This document shows positions 26,980 to 36,325 of a stretch of 64,000 bases of DNA, one piece after another. A model generated the notes under the pieces. The model was given only the letters and a program-made list of their open reading frames with translations. It was not told where the DNA came from and did not search any database. A program made the position numbers and the translations under genes. Positions within the stretch are counted from its first letter, which is position 1. Each line of letters opens with the position of its first letter. The DNA is from Haematobacter missouriensis (lineage in GTDB: Bacteria > Pseudomonadota > Alphaproteobacteria > Rhodobacterales > Rhodobacteraceae): positions 1-64,000 of the forward strand of contig NZ_JFGS01000018.1 of NCBI RefSeq assembly GCF_000740775.1, read 5' to 3'.

Positions 26980-27489
26980 ATGCCGCTGGATATGAGCCTC
27001 ACCGCCGGAACGAGGGTGTCCTATCGCGTGATGCCGGTCGCGGATCTGGGGCGCAGCTACCGCCTCTGGCGGGCGATCAGGGGGATTCTGGCGGAGGAGC
27101 CGGAATTCATCGCCGTCGCCGCTGCCGATACGGCCCAGACATTGGATACCCTGCGCGCCATTCAGACGCTCTGGGATATTCCCGTCTTTGCCGCCGTGCG
27201 GGCCGACGCCGCGCCGACAGAGGTCGCTCCGCTGCGGGAGGCGGGCATCCCGCTGATGGGTCTGTTGCCCGCCGCCCCGCGTGCGGTGGAGCCTCCTGCC
27301 GCGGCACTGCCCTCGACGCTGCTTGCCGGTCTGGATGCCCTGATCCTGCCCGCGCGGGAGCAGGCCACGCTGGTTCGGGCGCGGCAGGCGCTGGCCGGTC
27401 GCGGGCTGTCGCTGCCGGTCATCGCGGAGCATGATTTCGCACTGCCGGGAGAGAGAAGGGTTCACCGGTTCCTGCCGCTCGCGGGCTGA
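26980..27489 (+). CDS. Unrecognised 169-residue protein divergent from metR
   Basis: A 169-residue protein I do not recognise. It has a strong AAAGGAG ribosome site, standard codon use and a clean divergent arrangement with metR, so it is probably real. The sequence alternates hydrophobic beta-like stretches (FIAVAAADT, IPVFAAVRAD, ALILPA, LPVIAEHDF) with helices, which suggests an alpha/beta fold, perhaps a partial TIM-barrel. No signal peptide, membrane segment or metal motif is seen. MetR-type control is inferred from position only. Confidence 0.6.
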   Translation: MPLDMSLTAGTRVSYRVMPVADLGRSYRLWRAIRGILAEEPEFIAVAAADTAQTLDTLRAIQTLWDIPVFAAVRADAAPTEVAPLREAGIPLMGLLPAAPRAVEPPAAALPSTLLAGLDALILPAREQATLVRARQALAGRGLSLPVIAEHDFALPGERRVHRFLPLAG

Positions 27490-27585
27490 CATACCGGCTG
27501 ATACACTGGCCTTTCCCCGTCCTGTCCGCAGCCGGTCCCGTCGGTTCTCCTTGAGCCCGACGCCAAAACGGCCAAGAGTGGCACC

Positions 27586-28629
27586 ATGAGTGCCAACCGC
27601 CGATACACGCCTGATGAGGAGGAGGATCCCCCCGCCGGCCCTTATGACGGGCCGCCGCGGGAGGATGATCTGTGGTTTCTCCCCCCCGACCCGGAGGAGG
27701 AGGATCCCGCTCTCCCCCCGTGGCAGCGCAGACCGGCACGGAGCGCGGTGGAGCCTGCTCTGTGGGAGGCTGCGCAGGCTGCGCTTTCCTACGACCTCGC
27801 GACACTGGCCTATGACCGGGGGCGGCTGGACGAACGCGCACGCCACATGGGGGACGGTGCGCGGGAACGGCTTGCTGCTGCGGAGGCGCTGGCGCTCGGC
27901 TGGGGCACCGGCGACAGGGTGGGGGCGGACCGGCTGGCGCTTTGGCGCGCGTTCCGCATCGGTGCGCCGGGCGATACGGCAGAGGCTCTGGCCCGCACCG
28001 CATGGGCGGCGCGGCGTCTCTCAGCCCCACCCGCGCGGGGGTTGACGGAGCATCTCGGCCCGGACCCGCGCCTCGATACGCTGCCGGAGGAGGTGGAGGC
28101 GGAGCTTGCGGGCATCGCCGCCCTCCATCCGGTGGTCAGGGGATGTGCGGCCTATCATCTGTGGCAGGGGCTGGACGAACGCCCGTGGCCGCTGCGGCGT
28201 GCGGAGGCGGCGGTGATCGGTGCCCGGATCGCGGCGGAGGGCCAGGGCACCTCGCTGGCCTTCCTGCCGCTCGCCCTGGCGGGCCCGTCGGCACTGGTGG
28301 CAAACGGCTCGGTGGAGCGGAGGCTCGCCCGCTGGGTGGAGGCCGCGCATCAGTCGGTGCTTGTAGGGCTTCTCACGCTTGACCGGCTGATCGCCTGGAA
28401 GGAGCGGGCCATCGGAGTGATCCACGATCTGTCGGGTCGCACTCCCCCGCGTCTGCTCGACACTTTTCTGCGCCATCCCATGGTTTCCGTCCCCTTGGCG
28501 GAGCGGGAAACGGGGTCCTCCCGCGCAGCGGCGCAACGCAACATCGACATCTTCGCACAGCGGGGACTTGTGCGCGAGGTGACGGGGCATGCCCGTTTCC
28601 GTGTCTGGGCGCTTGCGGATCAGGGATGA
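27586..28629 (+). CDS. DUF1612 / RHE_PE00001-family protein
   Basis: A 347-residue protein of a family frequently found on rhizobial and other alphaproteobacterial plasmids. An acidic, proline-rich N-terminus (about 1-60) precedes the helical DUF1612 region (LWEAAQAALSYDLATLAYDRGRLDERA; HPVVRGCAAYHLWQ; ARIAAEGQG). The C-terminus ends with a winged helix (FLRHPMVSVPLAERETGSSRAAAQRNIDIFAQRGLVREVTG) like the DNA-binding end of Fic-type proteins, but no Fic catalytic motif is present. Function is unknown; a plasmid-linked DNA-binding role is likely. Confidence 0.75.
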   Translation: MSANRRYTPDEEEDPPAGPYDGPPREDDLWFLPPDPEEEDPALPPWQRRPARSAVEPALWEAAQAALSYDLATLAYDRGRLDERARHMGDGARERLAAAEALALGWGTGDRVGADRLALWRAFRIGAPGDTAEALARTAWAARRLSAPPARGLTEHLGPDPRLDTLPEEVEAELAGIAALHPVVRGCAAYHLWQGLDERPWPLRRAEAAVIGARIAAEGQGTSLAFLPLALAGPSALVANGSVERRLARWVEAAHQSVLVGLLTLDRLIAWKERAIGVIHDLSGRTPPRLLDTFLRHPMVSVPLAERETGSSRAAAQRNIDIFAQRGLVREVTGHARFRVWALADQG

Positions 28630-29226
28630 CCCTGCATGGCCGTTCGGGCCGGGAGAGCCTGCACCGCTTCCTTACCGGGTTGCCGTCATATCCACCAGAC
28701 GCAGTAAGCCCCGGACTGTAGACACCGCAATGCCGCACTGAAATCAGGCTGTGCGGGCAAGGGGGGGGAGCCGCTTCCCAGCAGAATTCTGAACAAGCTG
28801 CTGGGCTTTTTGCCCTGTGTTGCGCGGAAATCGTTCGCACTCTGACGAGACCCAGCCGAAAATCTATATGCTTCGGGCATCTCCGGGCCGATTTTCCGAT
28901 TTCCGGCACATAGACATGATATTTCGGGTTTTTTCAGCATCCTGTGAAAGCTCCGAACGTCGTGCCGATGCTGTGGGGCTTGGCACGTGGGCCACGGAAT
29001 GACCCGCGACAGGTCGATCCACGGGTGCATCGTCTCAGGTAGGGTCGATTTCTCTCCAATGCAGGCCCGACAGCCGGGCTTACGTTGAAAGACGGGAAAT
29101 CGGTCCGGCCACGAGCCAAAACTTGCGCGCTTGCGGATGTTCTCCGATGCCGAGGGAAGAACTCCGTCTTGGCGCAACCCCGGATGGCCTTTCAGCCGGC
29201 GCCCAGTGGCCGTTTCCGGGAGCCTG
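28630..29226. other. Gene-free boundary region
   Basis: Nearly 600 bp without a gene I can support, between the DUF1612 gene and the convergent iclR. It contains degenerate copies of the dispersed intergenic element described below and a run of eight G at 28761-28768. The first 160 bp show nothing recognisable. Confidence 0.5.
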
Positions 29227-29230
29227 TTAG
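28795..29230. repeat. Dispersed intergenic element, copy A (degenerate)
   Basis: Two diverged units. Unit A1 (about 28795-28945) aligns by eye with 45140-45275, sharing the CCGATTTTCCGAT-TCCGGC block and the TTTTTCAGC end. Unit A2 (about 29060-29230) ends in GTTTCCGGGAGCCTGTTAGG, like the end of copy B. The iclR TAA stop falls inside this last end. Confidence 0.6.
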
Positions 29231-29988
29231 GCCAGTGCTGTGAAGCGCGAAAGGCGCGTCGCAAGATCAGCGATCGCTTCCCCGGCCTCCGCGATTGCGG
29301 AGGGGCTGGCCTCCTCCGTGGTCATCGACAGGGCCACACCGGCAACTGGCAGGCCCGCGCGGTTCAGCACAGCGGCGCCGATGCAAGTCATGCCGGCACG
29401 CACCTGACCGTTGTCCACGGAAAAGCCGTCCTGCCGCACGCGGGTGATCTCCGCCTCCAGCCCGGCGCGATCCCGCACACTGGCCGGCGTGAGGGGAGGA
29501 GGAAATTCAGCGGTCAGCGTGGCGCGGTTCTCGGGTGGAAGATATGCCAGCATCGCCTTGCCGGTGGCGGTAAAGACCGCAGGCAGCCGCATACCCATGC
29601 GGAAGGTGACGCCGAGCGGCGCGGTGGAGTTCCGGCAGGAGGTATAGACCACCTCCGCCCCGATCAGGCTGCTCAAGGTGATCGTATGCCGCTCAAGGGT
29701 GGGAATCGCGCCGATCAGCCGGTTGAACTCCTGCGCCATGTCGCTCTGATCCAGCGCCGCACCCGCCCATTTCAGCACATGCGCCCCGACCGTGTAGCGC
29801 CCCCGCTCCTCGTTGAGCAGACCGAGCGCCGTGAGCGTGACGAGCAGGCCGTGAAGGGAGCTTTTCGGCAGGGCGAGGGCGCGGCCGATTTCCGCCTGCG
29901 CGGGCGGTTCGTGGGCTTCGGAGATATAGTCCAGAATGGCCCGCGCCCGCTCCACCGCAGGGACGAGCCGCGGTTCCGCTGCCGTCAT
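29227..29988 (-). CDS. IclR-family regulator of the BVMO operon
   Basis: A 253-residue IclR regulator with an N-terminal winged helix (AILDYISEAHEPPAQAEIGRALALPKSSLHGLLVTLTALGLL) and a GAF-like effector domain (ATGKAMLAYLPPE; RVRQDGFSVDNGQVRAGMTCIGAAV). Its start overlaps the hydrolase stop by 4 bp, making it the last gene of the operon and a probable autoregulated pathway sensor. The stop codon lies at the edge of a dispersed repeat. Confidence 0.88.
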   Translation of the reverse strand: MTAAEPRLVPAVERARAILDYISEAHEPPAQAEIGRALALPKSSLHGLLVTLTALGLLNEERGRYTVGAHVLKWAGAALDQSDMAQEFNRLIGAIPTLERHTITLSSLIGAEVVYTSCRNSTAPLGVTFRMGMRLPAVFTATGKAMLAYLPPENRATLTAEFPPPLTPASVRDRAGLEAEITRVRQDGFSVDNGQVRAGMTCIGAAVLNRAGLPVAGVALSMTTEEASPSAIAEAGEAIADLATRLSRFTALA

Positions 29989-30938
29989 CCCGTCCGTCCG
30001 CCAAGCCGGTCGGCAAGGAAAACGCCCGCCGCCTCCACCAGCCGCCGCCCGGTCGTAACCTTGCCGGCGGCGGTGAACAGGCCGTGCGCATGACGGGGCA
30101 GGTGGTGATGTTCCACCTCCGCGCCGTTGAGCGCCAGCCGTCCGGCATAGGCCACGCCCTCCTCCGCCAGCGGATCATGTCCGCAGGTCACGATGAAATG
30201 CGGCGCGCGGGAGGGATCGGCCGCCAGCAGTGGCGACAGGCGGGGGTCGGACAGATCCGCCTCTCCGACGTAGTGGCCGCGGAACCATTCCATCGACCGG
30301 ACGGAGAGCGGCACCCCGCGCGTCAGGCTTCCCCAGGTGGCGCCGCGCAGGTCCGTCACGGGGTACAGCAGCACGACCGCGGCAGGCTCCGTCGCGGAGG
30401 TATTCGCCAGCACCGCGGCAAGGTTGCCGCCCGCGCTGTCCCCCGCGAGCGCGATGCGCCCCGCGTCGATATTCAGTGTCTCCGCCTGATCGCGGAGCCA
30501 GCGGAGGCCGGCCTCCGCATCCTCAAGCGGCCTGGGAAAAGGGTGTTCGGGCGCAAGGCGGTAATCGACGGCGAACACGGCCGCCCCGGACACTTGCGCC
30601 AGAAACCGGCAGAGCGGATCGTGAGAGGCCAGCCCGCCGATGACCCAGCCGCCGCCGTGAAGGAACAGCGTGGCGGGCAAGCGGTCGGCCGAAGGGCGAT
30701 ACTCGCGGATCGCGATGCGCCCGCCCGGCACTTCGATGGTATGGTCGCGCACCGTTGCCAGCGGCTCCGTCTGCAGGCCGTTCGCCGCGCTGGTCAGGTC
30801 GTAATTCGCGCGCGCTTCCGCCAGCGGGACGGTCTGGAAGGAAATCTCCCCCGCCTCGCGGAAGGCCCGGATCAGAGGGCGCTGATCCTCCGCCACATCG
30901 GCCAGCGGCAGCAGCGCTTCGGAGGCATCCATCGTCAT
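29985..30938 (-). CDS. Alpha/beta hydrolase of the hormone-sensitive lipase family
   Basis: A 317-residue esterase with HGGG at 94-97 (oxyanion hole), nucleophile Ser168 in GDSAGG, Asp in HDPLAEEG and His in HAHGLF near the C-terminus. In the context of the BVMO it is the likely lactone or ester hydrolase that opens the oxygenation product. ATG 30938 overlaps the BVMO stop (ATGA), deciding the start over the longer frame. Confidence 0.86.
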   Translation of the reverse strand: MTMDASEALLPLADVAEDQRPLIRAFREAGEISFQTVPLAEARANYDLTSAANGLQTEPLATVRDHTIEVPGGRIAIREYRPSADRLPATLFLHGGGWVIGGLASHDPLCRFLAQVSGAAVFAVDYRLAPEHPFPRPLEDAEAGLRWLRDQAETLNIDAGRIALAGDSAGGNLAAVLANTSATEPAAVVLLYPVTDLRGATWGSLTRGVPLSVRSMEWFRGHYVGEADLSDPRLSPLLAADPSRAPHFIVTCGHDPLAEEGVAYAGRLALNGAEVEHHHLPRHAHGLFTAAGKVTTGRRLVEAAGVFLADRLGGRTG

Positions 30939-32389
30939 CTCCACGCGTAGTCCTCCGCGTTCCACTCCGCGGCGCGACGATATTGGTCCACCGTGCCGGA
31001 CCAGTTGTTGATGACCTTTCCGGCAGCGTTCTTGTACCAGCTCGAACAGCCGGAGGAGAAGGCCGAGCTTGCCATATCGGCCTGCATCCTTTCGTTGAAC
31101 CTGTCGAACACCTCCGCATGGACGGCAGCCGCGGCCCCGCGGGCCTCCGTCTCCCTGATGGCGCGGAGCACGTAATCCTGCTGGATTTCCAGCATGGTGA
31201 TGATCGAATTGTGGTTCAGGTTGGTGTTCGGCCCATAGATCATGAACATGTTCGGAAAACCCGGCACCGTCATGCCGAGATAGGCCTCCGCCCCGTCCGC
31301 CCAGACGTCGGACAGGCTTGCGCCATCCTCCCCCGTGACGATCAGGTCACCATGAAACGCCTGACTGGCGAAACCCGTGCCGAAGATGACCACGTCGAAA
31401 GGAAGAACCGTCCCGTCCGCCGTCTCGATGCCGTCTTCGGTGAAGCGGGCGATACGGCGGGTTTCCAGCGCCACGTTCTCCCGGCAGAGCGCGGGGAAGA
31501 AGTCGTCCGACCGCAGGATCCGCTTGCAGCCGAACTCGTAATCCGGCGTCAGTTTCGCGCGCAGATCCGGGTCCGGCACCTGCTTCTCCAGATGCTCCTG
31601 CGCGAGGCGGATGCCCTCCGCCTGCGCTTCCGATCCCACCTGCGTACGCGAGAAGCCGTTCTCGCGGAAGGCATGGAGATGCGCGCGCGAGGCGTCGAAC
31701 AGCGCCGGATCGGCCTCGTAGGCGTCAAGCTGCGCGGGGTCGAACACAATCTGGTTGCGTGGCATGATCCAGTTGGCAGTGCGTTGGAAAACCGTCAGAT
31801 GGCCGACTTCCGGCGCGATCTCCGGCACGTATTGCACAGCCGAGGCGGCATTGCCGACGGAGGCCACGCGCTTGCCCGCGAGCGGCACGCTCCCGTCCCA
31901 CTCCGCGGAATGGAACATCTCGCCCCGAAAGCTCTCCAGCCCCTCGAACGCTGGAATCGCGGGTTTGTTGAGCTGGCCCCAGGCGGTGACGAATACTTGC
32001 GCCGTGTAGCGCGCGCCGCCCCGCACGGCAAAGCGCCATAGCCGCGCCGCGCCATCCCATTCGGCACTGAGGATCTCGCTGTCGAAGCGGATATGGTCGC
32101 GCAGGCCGTATTCCTCCGCCAGCCGCCCCATGTAGCCCAGCAGCTCCTCCCGTCCGGCATACATCCGGCTCACGCGGAGATGCGGAAAGAAGGAGTAGCA
32201 GTAGAGATGGGCCTCCGTATCGCAGGCGGCACCCGGATAGGCATTTTCGCGCCATACGCCGCCGATGTCCCCCGCGCGTTCGAGGATGACGAAATCCTCA
32301 TCTCCCGCGCGGACCAGCTGCGCGCCCATGCCGAGCCCGCCGAAGCCCGCGCCGAGGATCAGGGTGCGGACATGCGTGGCCCCCGGCAT
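30935..32389 (-). CDS. Baeyer-Villiger monooxygenase (type I, FAD/NADPH)
   Basis: A 484-residue flavoprotein that inserts an oxygen atom beside a ketone, giving an ester or lactone. The FAD-binding motif GAGFGG is at 13-18. The BVMO fingerprint FxGxxxHxxxW is exact at Phe154-Trp164 (FRGEMFHSAEW). The NADPH Rossmann segment VGNAASAVQ starts near 178. Its second glycine position is changed (VGNAAS rather than GxGxS/A), as in several BVMOs. Somewhat shorter than cyclohexanone monooxygenase. Tightly coupled to the Fe-alcohol dehydrogenase (TGATG) and the hydrolase (ATGA). Substrate unknown; a cyclic or linear ketone. Confidence 0.9.
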   Translation of the reverse strand: MPGATHVRTLILGAGFGGLGMGAQLVRAGDEDFVILERAGDIGGVWRENAYPGAACDTEAHLYCYSFFPHLRVSRMYAGREELLGYMGRLAEEYGLRDHIRFDSEILSAEWDGAARLWRFAVRGGARYTAQVFVTAWGQLNKPAIPAFEGLESFRGEMFHSAEWDGSVPLAGKRVASVGNAASAVQYVPEIAPEVGHLTVFQRTANWIMPRNQIVFDPAQLDAYEADPALFDASRAHLHAFRENGFSRTQVGSEAQAEGIRLAQEHLEKQVPDPDLRAKLTPDYEFGCKRILRSDDFFPALCRENVALETRRIARFTEDGIETADGTVLPFDVVIFGTGFASQAFHGDLIVTGEDGASLSDVWADGAEAYLGMTVPGFPNMFMIYGPNTNLNHNSIITMLEIQQDYVLRAIRETEARGAAAAVHAEVFDRFNERMQADMASSAFSSGCSSWYKNAAGKVINNWSGTVDQYRRAAEWNAEDYAWR

Positions 32390-33543
32390 CAGAACGCCTC
32401 CTGATACAGGCGGAGCGCATCGGCCTCAGTCACCTCCACCGGATTATTGATGAGCAGGCGCTGCTGCAACATCGCGTCGGAGGCGAGCATGGGCAGGCTT
32501 TCCTCCGTCACCTTCACGGCGCGCAGTTGCCGGGGCGCGCCGGAGCGGTCCATCAGCGTCAACATGTGATCGACGAAAGCCGTGGCGCGGGCCTGTGTCC
32601 CCTCCTCAGAAGGGGGCAGCAGCGCATCGGCGAGTTCCGCATAGAGCGGCGCGGCTGCGGTGGCGTTGAAGCGCAGCACCGGCCCCAGCATCAGCGCGTT
32701 CGAAAGCCCGTGGGGAATGTGGTAATGCCCGCCCAGCGGATAGGCCAGCGCATGGACCGCAGCTACGGGCGCATTGGCGAATGCCTGCCCGGCAAGGTTC
32801 GCGCCGAGCAGCATCGCCTCCCGCGCCTCACGGTTGGTGCCGTCCTGACAGGCGGCGACGAGGTTGTCCGACAGCAGCTTCAGCGCTGCCCGCGCCAGCA
32901 CGTCCGATACGGGATTCTTCTTGTGGCGGCTGGTATAGGCTTCAATCGCGTGGACCATCGCGTCGATCCCGGTCGCCGCGGTGTGGAGCGGCGGCAGACC
33001 GACGGTCAGTTCCGCGTCGAGGATCACCTTGTCGGCGTAGAGCTGATCGGCCACGACGCCCATCTTCGTCGTTTCACCGGTGGTCAGGATGGTGATGTTC
33101 GTCACCTCCGAGCCGGTACCGGCGGTCGTCGGGATCTGGACGAGCGGCAGACGCCCGCCTGTCACCTTGCCGATGCCGTAAAGTTCCTTCAGCGGCTGGT
33201 CGGACATGACGAGCACGGCGGCAAGCTTGGCGATATCCATGGACGAGCCGCCGCCCAGACCGATCACCACGTCGCTTCCCGCCGCGCGGGCCTTTTCCAC
33301 GCAGGTCAGCAGCACCGACTCCGGCGGATCGGCCACCACGTCGTCAAAGACGGTGACGGTGAAGCCCGCAGCCTCAAGCGAGGCGAGCGCGGGGGCAAGC
33401 ACGCCCGCCTGATTGAGACCCTTGTCGGTCACGATGAAGGCGCTCCGCGCCGGGAACCAGCCCGCGAGGATCTCCCCCAGCCGGGCGGCGGCGCCCCATT
33501 CGACCAGCATCGAACCGGGTGTGTTGAACGTGAATGGTGTCAT
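32389..33543 (-). CDS. Iron-containing alcohol dehydrogenase
   Basis: A 384-residue group III alcohol dehydrogenase. The NAD-binding GLGGGSSMDIAK and the metal motif are intact: Asp in GIDAMVHAIEAYTS with the following His, and the two histidines in AVHALAYPLGGHYHIPHG. It probably oxidises the alcohol to the ketone before the BVMO, or the omega-hydroxy acid after lactone opening. ATG 33543 has GGAGGGG upstream. Confidence 0.88.
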   Translation of the reverse strand: MTPFTFNTPGSMLVEWGAAARLGEILAGWFPARSAFIVTDKGLNQAGVLAPALASLEAAGFTVTVFDDVVADPPESVLLTCVEKARAAGSDVVIGLGGGSSMDIAKLAAVLVMSDQPLKELYGIGKVTGGRLPLVQIPTTAGTGSEVTNITILTTGETTKMGVVADQLYADKVILDAELTVGLPPLHTAATGIDAMVHAIEAYTSRHKKNPVSDVLARAALKLLSDNLVAACQDGTNREAREAMLLGANLAGQAFANAPVAAVHALAYPLGGHYHIPHGLSNALMLGPVLRFNATAAAPLYAELADALLPPSEEGTQARATAFVDHMLTLMDRSGAPRQLRAVKVTEESLPMLASDAMLQQRLLINNPVEVTEADALRLYQEAF

Positions 33544-33563
33544 TGTCCCCTCCGCAATCCTGA

Positions 33564-33581
33564 GGCGGGCCACGGCCCGCC
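33564..33581 (-). promoter_or_regulatory. Hairpin between the two dehydrogenase genes
   Basis: GGCGGGC-CACG-GCCCGCC forms a 7-bp perfect stem in the 51-bp gap. Without a T-run it is more likely an mRNA-processing or stability element than a terminator. Confidence 0.5.
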
Positions 33582-33594
33582 CGCTCCCCGGCGC

Positions 33595-35037
33595 TCAGAC
33601 GGCCGAGCAGATGTATTTCATCTCGACATATTCCTCGATGCCGAACTTCGATCCTTCCCGGCCGAGACCGGACTGCTTCACCCCGCCGAAGGGCGCGACC
33701 TCGTTGGAGATGAGGCCGGTGTTGTGTCCGACGATGCCGTAGTCCAGCGCCTCCGCCACCCGGATCGAGCGGGCGAAGTCCTTCGTGAAGAAATAGGAGG
33801 CGAGGCCGAAGATCGTGTCATTGGCCATGCGGATCGCCTCCTCCTCCGTGTCGAACGGGAAAAGCGGCGCGACGGGGCCGAACGTCTCCTCCCGCGCGAC
33901 GACCATCTCCGGCGTCACGCCGGTGACCACGGCGGGAGAGATGAACAGCCCGCCCAGACGTTCGCCCCCGGTGACGACCTTGCCGCCCTTCGCCCGCGCA
34001 TCGGCGAGATGTTCCTCCACCTTTTCGATGGCGGCGGGTTCGATCAGCGGACCGAGGACGACGCCCTCCTCCGTGCCGGGGCCGACCTTCATCTTCTCCA
34101 CCTTCGCCACCAGCCGCCGGGTGAACTCCTCATACACGCCGCGCTGGACGAGGATGCGGTTGGCGCAGACGCAGGTCTGTCCGGCATTGCGGTATTTGGA
34201 GGCGATCGTCCCCTCCACCGCCTGATCGAGATCGGCATCGTCAAAGACGATGAGCGGCGCGTTGCCGCCAAGCTCCAGCGACAGTTTCTTGATCGTCGGC
34301 GCACATTGCGCCATCAGCGTGCGCCCCACTTCGGTCGATCCGGTGAAGGACAGCTTCCGCACCGTCTCCGATCCTGTGAGCACCTTGCCGATCACACTGC
34401 TCTTGCCGGTGATGACCTGAAGCACGCCCTTCGGGATGCCCGCTTCCTCCGCCAGAACGGCGAGCGCAAGCGCGGTGAGCGGGGTGAGGTCGGCAGGTCG
34501 CACGATCATCGTGCAACCGGCGGCGAGCGCGGGGCCGACCTTGCGGGTGATCATCGCAGCCGGAAAGTTCCACGGCGTGATGGCAGCGGTAACGCCGATG
34601 GGCTGACGGATGACGGTGATGCGCTTGTCGGCCTGCGGGGCGGGGATCGTGTCGCCATAGACGCGCTTGGCCTCCTCCGCGAACCACTCGATGAAGGAGG
34701 CGGCATAGACGATTTCGCCCTTGGCCTCCGCCAGCGGCTTGCCCTGTTCCGATGTCAGGATGAGCGCGAGATCATCCGCATTCGCGATGATGAGGTCGAA
34801 CCATTTGCGGAGGATCTGGCTGCGCTCCTTGGCGGCGCGTTTCGCCCACGGGCCGAAGGCGCGGTCGGCGGCTGCGATGGCCTCCTCCGTCTCTGCCTCG
34901 CCCAGACGCGGAACCCGGCCGACCACATCGCCGGTCGCCGGGTTGGTGACGTCGAGCCATTCGCCCGACCGCCCCTCCACCCACGCGCCATCGATATAAG
35001 CGGCGGATTTCAGCAGGGCGGAATTGTTGAGTTTCAT
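33595..35037 (-). CDS. Succinate-semialdehyde-type aldehyde dehydrogenase
   Basis: A 480-residue aldehyde dehydrogenase of the GabD group. The glutamate is in LSLELGGNAP, the cysteine in YRNAGQTCVCANRILVQ, and the SEQGKPLAEAKGEI segment is typical of succinate- and glutarate-semialdehyde dehydrogenases. ATG 35037 (MKLNNSALLK) is the family start; the longer frame adds 24 unrelated residues. First gene of the operon with alcohol dehydrogenase, BVMO, hydrolase and IclR. It probably oxidises the omega-oxo acid to a dicarboxylate. Confidence 0.86.
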   Translation of the reverse strand: MKLNNSALLKSAAYIDGAWVEGRSGEWLDVTNPATGDVVGRVPRLGEAETEEAIAAADRAFGPWAKRAAKERSQILRKWFDLIIANADDLALILTSEQGKPLAEAKGEIVYAASFIEWFAEEAKRVYGDTIPAPQADKRITVIRQPIGVTAAITPWNFPAAMITRKVGPALAAGCTMIVRPADLTPLTALALAVLAEEAGIPKGVLQVITGKSSVIGKVLTGSETVRKLSFTGSTEVGRTLMAQCAPTIKKLSLELGGNAPLIVFDDADLDQAVEGTIASKYRNAGQTCVCANRILVQRGVYEEFTRRLVAKVEKMKVGPGTEEGVVLGPLIEPAAIEKVEEHLADARAKGGKVVTGGERLGGLFISPAVVTGVTPEMVVAREETFGPVAPLFPFDTEEEAIRMANDTIFGLASYFFTKDFARSIRVAEALDYGIVGHNTGLISNEVAPFGGVKQSGLGREGSKFGIEEYVEMKYICSAV

Positions 35038-35054
35038 GGCGTGCTTCCCCGGAT

Positions 35055-35070
35055 GTTCATTATATTGAAC
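35055..35070. promoter_or_regulatory. Candidate operator upstream of the BVMO operon
   Basis: GTTCATTATATTGAAC has GTTCA and TGAAC arms around six AT bases. A third half-site, GTTCA (35074-35078), follows. It lies 18 bp upstream of the aldehyde dehydrogenase ATG and is a plausible site for the IclR regulator of the operon. Confidence 0.55.
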
Positions 35071-35170
35071 TGTGTTCAGAAATCTGCCGGGGAAGGCAGC
35101 ATGTGTCAACCCCCGGAGAACCGCGGGGATGATCTACACCGGCTCCGAGTTCATACCGTTGGGAGAGGGG

Positions 35171-35383
35171 TCAGTCTTCAACCCCGACCATCACATCGGA
35201 CGCCTTGACGACGGCGGCAGCGGTGCTCCCCACCGTCAGGCCGAGGTCCGCAACCGCTTCGTTGGTGATGGAAGCGGTGATCACGGTGCCGCCTCCGATG
35301 TCGATCCGCACATGGCTGGTCACCGTGCCCGTGACAATATCAACCACCTTGCCCCTGAGAACATTGCGCGCACTGAGTTTCAT
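35171..35383 (-). CDS. mop: Molbindin (TOBE/Mop-domain protein)
   Basis: A 70-residue protein that is a single Mop domain. It begins MKLSARNVLRGKVVDI, contains GTVTSHVRIDIGGGTVITASITNEAV and ends with KASDVMVGV. Such proteins bind molybdate or tungstate oxyanions as hexamers for storage or buffering in the cytoplasm. No molybdenum transporter or molybdoenzyme gene is nearby, so it is an isolated member. Confidence 0.88.
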   Translation of the reverse strand: MKLSARNVLRGKVVDIVTGTVTSHVRIDIGGGTVITASITNEAVADLGLTVGSTAAAVVKASDVMVGVED

Positions 35384-36143
35384 TCGTTCCTCCTCTCGGC
35401 ATCTGCCATAACCGATGATCCTGTTTCGCGCCCCCTGACGTCAAGAGAAACGCCGTGGCCGTTGACGGGAATAACCTTGGGAAACGGGGTGCAGCGGCGC
35501 GGGCAAGCGAGCTGGCTCGAAGGGCCGGACGCCTTCAGCCGTCTCCAGCCGCGAGGCATGGGTATCGCGCGGCAACATTTCCGCAACGTATCCTTATAGG
35601 CGGGAGGCTCCCGCCCGCATCGACCTGATCGACATCATCGTCATGCGGCGGTGCTGGCCACGGCCTGTTGCGCGGTCAGACCACACGGCCCGACCCTGCT
35701 TCGCGCGGCCGGTGTGACCCGCCCGATCCACGCCCGATCTACGTCGGAGGAGGGCAGGCCGCTATCCTTCGGCGGACATGTTCCCGCCCGACAGCGGATG
35801 GAGGAAAGCTCCCGACATCAACGCATCTGCCTGTAGCAAGGACGTGTTGCTCCGGTGATCGTCTGAACCGCGATGGCTATGTACGCGACTCGTGGCGTTC
35901 CATTGGGAGGGAGCGGCTGACCCTTGCCATTTCGGCCGATGCGCGGTTCCTGCGCCATCCCGAAGCCGCGATGCCCTTCCGCTTGCAAGGGTTTGGGCGA
36001 AAGCCTGCTCCCCATGGCCATCGATCCGGTCCGTCATCATACCATGGGGAGGCATCTCCAACCGGAGCGCCGGTAGCTCAGGGCGGGCGTGTCCCCTGCA
36101 CCACAGGCCATGAGGCGCAGGCTGACGAAAGCGAACGAGGGCC

Positions 36144-36296
36144 CGGGCTGCTGAAAAGCCGGACATTGACCTGCCCCTGCGTCGGATGCCGGAAAACCGG
36201 TTCGGGCATGCGCCGAAACTGCGGTTTCCGGGGCGCGGTTCAGGATGTGGAAAAGCCTCCCCGGTGCCCTCGGAGTGCTTTTTTTGCAGCCTGTTG
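36144..36296 (+). repeat. Dispersed intergenic element, copy C
   Basis: Starts GGGCTGCTGAAAAGCCGG and contains AACTGCGGTTTCCGGGGCGCG, shared with copies B and D. It ends TGCTTTTTTTGCAGCCTGTTGA. The two ends are inverted repeats of each other. Confidence 0.7.
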
Positions 36297-36325
36297 ATGA
36301 GCGGAGCGACGGGACTGAAGGCTGC

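Noticed and set aside
28761-28768. Run of eight G as a phase-variation tract
   Set aside because: It lies in gene-free DNA with no promoter or reading frame that it could switch.
36069-36082. tRNA-like GGTAGCTCAG sequence
   Set aside because: Only the D-arm-like start is present; no acceptor, anticodon or T-arm can be folded around it.
35668-36297. A 209-residue open frame in the gene-free region after mop
   Set aside because: No family features, biased composition, and it runs into dispersed repeat copy C.
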